NCBI GenBank assembly: GCA_023399355.1
Contig: JAEWQC010000001.1
Coordinates: 1 to 8,279 of the forward strand
DNA: 8,279 bases
Direction: 5' to 3'
DNA from: Bacillota bacterium
GTDB lineage: Bacteria; Bacillota; Clostridia; Acetivibrionales; DTU013
Positions 4,821 to 8,279 of this stretch are shown piece by piece; within the stretch, counting starts at the first letter, position 1; each line of letters starts with the position of its first letter. Both the position numbers and the translations under genes were made by a program. Below the pieces are notes generated by a model. That model made no database searches, was not told the origin of the DNA, and saw nothing but the letters and a program-made list of their open reading frames with translations.

Positions 4821-6074
4821 GTGGAGACAGTTGAAAAGGAGAGGATAAGGATTTACCAAAAAAGAAATACCTGCTTTATTGGAATCGACATGCATAAAGA
4901 CACGCATTGTGCTGTGGTTATTGACTGTTGGATGAATAAGCTCGGAGAGGTCAGCTTTGAAAACAGACCTTCCAAATTTCCTGCATTCGTTGAGGCTGTA
5001 TGGAGAATATGCGGTACGAAAGAATTTGTATTCGGCCTTGAGGATACTAGAGGCTTTGGCAGGAATCTTGCCGCCTATCTGGTCGGCAGGAGGTTTGAGG
5101 TAAAGCACGTAAATCCGGCATATACCAGTGCCGTAAGGCTTGCAAACCCCATCATTCACAAGGATGACTCCTATGATGCCTATTGTGTAGCCAGGGTACT
5201 CCGGGATATGGTAGACATCCTGCAGGATGCCAGGCATGAGGATATTTTCTGGACTATGCGGCAGATTGTGAAAAGAAGGGATTTAATTGTAAAAAGCAAT
5301 GTCATGAACAAGAACCAGCTGCACAGCCAGCTTTCTTACAGTTACCCATCCTACAGAAAATTCTTTGCCTTGATTGATGCCAAGAGTGCCATGTGCTTCT
5401 GGGAGAATTATCCTTCACCGGAGCATGTGAAAGCAACAACTCCAGAAAAGATATATGAAACCATAAAGCCAGTCCATCAGGCGTTGAAGCTACAGCGCAT
5501 CCATGAGATTCTTGCCATGATTGAAAAAGACGGAGACACAAAGAAGGACTATCAGCAAGAAAGGGATTTTATTGTCAGAAACATCGTGAAGGAAATCAGG
5601 CACAACAAGGAACTGATTGCCGAAATTGATGATGAACTGCGGAAGCTGCTGCCTTTAACGGGCTATAAGCTGCATACAATGCCTGGCATTGACCTTGCAA
5701 CCGAAGCACAATTAATATCTGAAATCGGGGATGTTAACCGTTTCCCCGACTCCGACAAGCTTGCCCAATTCATGGGACTGGCTCCTGTGAAATTCAGCTC
5801 TGCCGGAAAGGGCAAAGACCAAAGGTGCAGGAATGGCAACAGGGCGTTGAATGCGATATTTCACTTTCTCGCAATACAGATGGTGGCAATTTCACCGTCA
5901 GGAAAACCAAGACACCCGGTATTCAGGGAGTACTTTGAACAGAAGGTAAAAGAAGGCAAAAACAAACCGCAGGCGCTTGTATGCGTGGCAAGGCGGCTTG
6001 TGAGGATTATCTACGGCATGATGAAGACCCAGACGGAATACAGGCCGTTTGAGAAGATTGACGGAAAGAATTGA
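4818..6074 (+). CDS. IS110-family transposase (DEDD bridge recombinase)
   Basis: 418 residues if started at GTG 4818. The acidic set is complete: D24 in IGID, E75 in FGLED, D117 and D120 in KDDSYDA. The C-terminal transposase-20 domain (MPGID, GDVNRFPDSDKLAQFMGLAP) carries S327-S328 before AG, the expected serine site. The start is doubtful. Related element #3 uses ATG at 8013 after AAAAGGAGAGG, but here the matching codon is ATA (4845-4847) after the same ribosome site. Element #1 also starts about ten residues before the first catalytic aspartate, so residues 1-9 here are probably not native. Expression must use GTG 4818 or 4821, which lack a good ribosome site, or the poor ATA codon. The enzyme body itself is intact, so this copy may be weakly expressed rather than dead. 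Confidence 0.9.
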   Translation: MVETVEKERIRIYQKRNTCFIGIDMHKDTHCAVVIDCWMNKLGEVSFENRPSKFPAFVEAVWRICGTKEFVFGLEDTRGFGRNLAAYLVGRRFEVKHVNPAYTSAVRLANPIIHKDDSYDAYCVARVLRDMVDILQDARHEDIFWTMRQIVKRRDLIVKSNVMNKNQLHSQLSYSYPSYRKFFALIDAKSAMCFWENYPSPEHVKATTPEKIYETIKPVHQALKLQRIHEILAMIEKDGDTKKDYQQERDFIVRNIVKEIRHNKELIAEIDDELRKLLPLTGYKLHTMPGIDLATEAQLISEIGDVNRFPDSDKLAQFMGLAPVKFSSAGKGKDQRCRNGNRALNAIFHFLAIQMVAISPSGKPRHPVFREYFEQKVKEGKNKPQALVCVARRLVRIIYGMMKTQTEYRPFEKIDGKN

Positions 6075-6143
6075 TTTTAAAATGAAAGTCAGAGTACTGG
6101 AAGGAATTTGAATTTTTTATTTGAGATAATGAAGCTGGAATAG

Positions 6144-6632
6144 TATAATAAATATGGTTCTTGTAGTGAGGGAACGAGTAATGCTATTGAGGGTGGAACA
6201 GGATTCTTATCAAAACCTGCTACAAGTAATGGTACGCTAAACATTGGTGCAGGCTCAAAGCCTATTTCGGGTGCTTACAATATTGATATCAATCCTTCAG
6301 CAACTGGTGTATACGCTGGGGATGCTACAAACTTAAGTGGGATTGTCACAGGAAGTCAGAACAGAATTGTTATTCAAAATCCATATAACTATAATGCACT
6401 AAATCCAGAAGTAAGCCGTGTCTTACAAAATGGTGGAACCATTGAAATATCAGGAGGTATGTCTAACAAATGGTTCAATAGCATTTACAAAATGAGCGAA
6501 TCAGAATTAAACTCTTTGGGATATTCAACAGTATCAAGAGGTCAAGCTACTAGTGTCGGAACAGGTTTTACTACACAAGGAGAGGCAATCAAGAGCAATA
6601 TTATGGAAATTGTACTTAAAAAAATAAAGTAG
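6144..6632 (+). pseudogene. Orphan toxin tip without start, methyltransferase-like
   Basis: An open frame of 162 codons runs from just after TAG 6141-6143 to TAG 6630-6632. It has no ATG, GTG or TTG in its first half, so it cannot be translated as it stands. Numbering from 6144, it shows a class I SAM-methyltransferase pattern: LNIGAGSKP (32-40, motif I), NIDI with D48 (motif II), AGDATNL with D60 (motif III), and VIQNPYNY (76-83), which resembles the NPP[Y/F] motif of N-methyltransferases. The rest is about 80 residues of unassigned alpha/beta text ending in a basic tail. Its setting, after an IS110 element and eight bases before an immunity-like gene, marks it as the detached C-terminal domain of an RHS or similar polymorphic toxin. 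Methyltransferase activity is inferred from motifs only. No RHS core text remains upstream. Confidence 0.6.
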
Positions 6633-6640
6633 GTGAGATA

Positions 6641-7168
6641 ATGAAATGTATAGTTGATTTAACTAAAGCTCATTTTGATAGAATTGATTTTACTGAAGCT
6701 AGAATTATAGATTTTTTTTGTAGACAAACTCTTCCAAGTGAATTTGATTTTACGGTTTGGGGAGCCACTCTTTTGTTAGGTTCTAATTGGAATCATGACA
6801 AGACTTTTCTGCTGGGCTATGAAGAAGATATGTATGTTTCGGGTACAGGAACTGTAAGAATGAAAGGAGTTGCTAGCGGTAATATTGAGGTATATGCCTA
6901 TGATAACATTAAAGACGATCAAAATAGATCAATTTTAGCAAAAAATCAAGATGGTTCCGAACTGACTTATAAGAAACAGTGGGGGAAGCAAGAATATGAT
7001 GATACATTTAAAGAATACTTATGGGAATGCGTTATTACTTGGCCATACGGATTTTGCAACTTAAAAATTAATTGCAATGGAAGTGTATCCTTTGATTTCG
7101 ATGTAAAGGATTTAGTTACAGTAAAGGATTACTTAAAAAATCCAAAATTATATACGTTCCAGGAATGA
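6641..7168 (+). CDS. Probable immunity protein for the methyltransferase-like tip
   Basis: A 175-residue protein with ATG at 6641. Its ribosome site (AGGTGA) overlaps the stop of the toxin frame, leaving an eight-base gap, a typical coupled toxin/immunity junction. It is rich in aromatic and acidic residues, with beta-type text (SGTGTVRMKGV, NIEVYAYDN, FCNLKINCNG, SVSFDFDVKDL). There is no signal peptide or membrane helix. I do not recognise an Imm family. The two conserved-looking blocks FDFTVWGATLLLGSNW and WECVITWPYGF would be the parts to compare. Composition is AT-rich like its toxin and unlike the flanking IS110 genes. The frame is intact although the toxin has lost its start, as expected if resistance to a sibling's toxin is still useful. 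No terminator is visible before repeat R begins about 50 bases on. Confidence 0.65.
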   Translation: MKCIVDLTKAHFDRIDFTEARIIDFFCRQTLPSEFDFTVWGATLLLGSNWNHDKTFLLGYEEDMYVSGTGTVRMKGVASGNIEVYAYDNIKDDQNRSILAKNQDGSELTYKKQWGKQEYDDTFKEYLWECVITWPYGFCNLKINCNGSVSFDFDVKDLVTVKDYLKNPKLYTFQE

Positions 7169-7428
7169 TAATCATTATAAGACAGTTGAGAAGAGTGTAG
7201 CAGCTTAACATACCGTGTGCCACCTACCCGACACACAACTGGTCAATTCGGCCACCTATATGAATGCTTTCAAACCGCCGGCACTGCCGGCGGTTGTGCT
7301 TTGGCACAGGTCGCTTGCGACCACGTGCTTTTAACCTGCATCATTTTAATTACCATGGTTCACTCTACAAATAGGGGTGACGAAGCACATTTTGGGTCTG
7401 AATTTTAAATGATAATATCCTTTCGCAG

Positions 7429-7790
7429 AAAGCCGCCAAATGCGGTTTCATTTTTGATCAAGGGGCAAACACCTTATGGTGGTTAACAAAACGCGACACA
7501 GCGGCACACGGTGGCTCAAGGCGTTAAGCATTTTGATGCCGGATAACGAGCGAATTTATGAAAATGTAAAATACAGCTTCTACAAATGCCGATGACGAAC
7601 ATTTACACTGGCTTGCACCCATGGTTCATGGTGAACCATATCTTGACTGGTATTTTTGCCCATGCTAAAATGGGGGCAACCGGGGGTTTAAGGGGGTAAA
7701 CTTCCCTCACCACTTTCAACAAAGCACATTATAAAAATATATTCAAGCAGAGAAGGCAAAACGAAAATTTTTCTTCTCTGTTTTTGTTCT
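7429..7790 (+). ncRNA. Candidate structured RNA of repeat R, copy B
   Basis: Same fold as at 4262-4625. Helix 7520-7525 with 7535-7540 surrounds the conserved loop AAGCATTTT. GGTA-TTTT-TGCC (7649-7660) and CCCAT-GCTAAA-ATGGG (7659-7674) compete for two bases, and the second is one pair longer than in copy A. A run of G-rich text (7680-7696) precedes the terminator. Primary sequence differs at many places from copy A while these helices remain. Confidence 0.5.
7748..7790 (+). terminator. Intrinsic terminator ending repeat R RNA, copy B
   Basis: CAGAGAAG 7748-7755 pairs with CTTCTCTG 7773-7780 and is followed by TTTTTGTT. Exactly 35 bases separate the stem from the start of element #3, the same number as in copy A before element #2. 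Confidence 0.7.
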
Positions 7791-7845
7791 GATATTTCAA
7801 TACTGAATTCCTCAGAATCTACTTGCAATCTTTCTGCACCAGAGT

Positions 7846-7990
7846 TAACATCACACACAACGTAAGAATGAACCAAGGCTCGTGATGCCTGAAATCACGT
7901 AATTTGTCACACTATGAATGGATAGGTTGGCGTTCCCTTGCGAGGTCGAGAGACTAACGCTCTTAAACTGAGGTTGCCGGTGTGAGTGGT
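7846..7990 (+). ncRNA. Candidate bridge RNA of IS110 element #3
   Basis: The fold matches element #2: CGTGAT 7881-7886 with ATCACG 7894-7899, and GGCGTT 7929-7934 with AACGCT 7956-7961 enclosing GTC-GAGA-GAC (7945-7954). Compared with element #2, the inner hairpin changes one C-G pair to T-A and keeps a GNRA loop. The patch 7862-7872 is unrelated in sequence and length to its counterpart 4698-4704. Confidence 0.55.
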
Positions 7991-8012
7991 GGAGACAGAT
8001 GAAAAGGAGAGG

Positions 8013-8279
8013 ATGAGGATTTATCAAAAAAGAAATACCTGCTTTATTGGAATCGACATGCATAAAGACACGCATTGCGCTGTGGTTATTGACTGTTGGA
8101 TGAATAAACTCGAAGAGGTCAGCTTTGAAAACAGACCTTCCAAATTTCCTGCATTCGTTGAGGATGTAAGGAGAATATGCGGTACGAAAGAAATTGTATT
8201 CGGCCTTGAGGATACCAGAGGCTTTGGCAGGAATCTTGCCGCCTATCTGGACGGCAGGAGGTTTGAGGTAAAGCACGTA
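8013..8279 (+). CDS. IS110-family transposase, N-terminal part (runs off the window)
   Basis: ATG 8013 follows AAAAGGAGAGG and opens 89 codons to the window edge. The first two catalytic acids are visible: D15 in IGID and E66 in FGLED. Against element #2 the aligned residues differ at six positions, including ATA to ATG at the start, G to E, A to D, W to R, F to I and V to D. The RuvC-like domain continues past the edge, so intactness cannot be judged. This copy shows the normal start for the subfamily and is the reference for the damaged start at 4845. Confidence 0.88.
   Translation, partial: MRIYQKRNTCFIGIDMHKDTHCAVVIDCWMNKLEEVSFENRPSKFPAFVEDVRRICGTKEIVFGLEDTRGFGRNLAAYLDGRRFEVKHV

Larger units (their letters stand above)
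4652..6176 (+). mobile_element. IS110-family insertion sequence #2 (approximate ends)
   Basis: The left end is placed at 4652. From AATCTACTTGCAATC (4652-4666) onward the sequence becomes nearly identical to 7816 onward, while the R tails before it are much more diverged. The unit has a leader of 193 bases, a recombinase gene and about 100 bases after the stop. The right end is put just before 6177, where sequence shared with the right flank of element #1 begins. The total, about 1.5 kb, is normal for IS110. Confidence 0.65.
7217..7815 (+). repeat. Repeat R, copy B (matches 3949-4651)
   Basis: Second copy of R, about 100 bases shorter. It opens with the same IS21-like words (GTGCCACC 7217, CGGCCACC 7249, CGACCACG 7318). 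Where copy A has an eight-pair hairpin, this copy has a ten-pair one of different sequence: AACCGCCGGC 7273-7282, loop ACT, GCCGGCGGTT 7286-7295. GGTCGC-TT-GCGACC (7309-7322) follows. CCATGGTTCA lies at 7353 and 7619, the second inside the palindrome 7621-7639. A 63-codon frame at 7217-7408 is considered chance. Confidence 0.75.
7816..8279 (+). mobile_element. IS110-family insertion sequence #3, cut by the window end
   Basis: A near-identical relative of element #2. It has the same left boundary word (AATCTACTTGCAATC, 7816-7830), the same leader and the same first 89 codons with few changes. Only the left part lies in the window. Confidence 0.75.

Noticed and set aside
4575..5237. Long minus-strand frame opposite the start of IS110 #2, with a counterpart at 7851-8276
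   Set aside because: It is the shadow of the transposase gene and its leader. It has no ribosome site, and its conservation follows from the sense-strand gene.

Overview
The window looks like an accessory, recombination-worn locus of a Gram-positive anaerobe, most likely a clostridial Firmicute. The support is strong GGAGG-type ribosome sites, RHS core text of the clostridial type (ARYYD, then DPTGH), AT-rich toxin and immunity genes set among more GC-rich insertion sequences, and the IS110 subtype. No housekeeping gene is present, so the assignment is by style, not by marker gene.

Layout, left to right, with almost all coding on the + strand. (1) 2-136: C-terminal scrap of an unidentified gene. 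(2) 342-530: a SymE-like toxin gene with a structured leader whose last hairpin covers the ribosome site. (3) About 540-2116: IS110-family element #1, with a 5' non-coding region that folds like a bridge RNA and a 412-residue recombinase. (4) 2102-3346: an RHS C-terminal tip with no start, carrying a putative caspase-like cysteine-protease toxin domain, then its likely immunity gene (3369-3734) and a terminator. (5) 3949-4651: repeat R copy A, which begins with IS21-like end repeats and contains a structured RNA candidate closed by its own terminator. (6) About 4652-6176: IS110 element #2 with its leader RNA. (7) 6144-6632: a second toxin tip without a start, methyltransferase-like, followed by an intact likely immunity gene (6641-7168). 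(8) 7217-7815: repeat R copy B. (9) 7816-8279: IS110 element #3, cut by the window edge.

The array is periodic: IS110, toxin tip, immunity gene, R; IS110, toxin tip, immunity gene, R; IS110. The tips look like displaced orphan cassettes of an RHS polymorphic toxin system. They cannot be expressed as full RHS proteins from here, but the immunity genes keep good ribosome sites. Elements #1 and #2 run into the tips through nearly the same 16-base sequence in the same reading frame. Elements #2 and #3 sit at exactly the same distance downstream of the R terminator.

The most interesting possibility is that RNA-guided IS110 recombinases punctuate, and perhaps help shuffle, RHS toxin/immunity cassettes. 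Repeat R, an apparently undescribed structured RNA with several compensatory base changes between its two copies, may mark the integration site. Both ideas are inferences from this one window.
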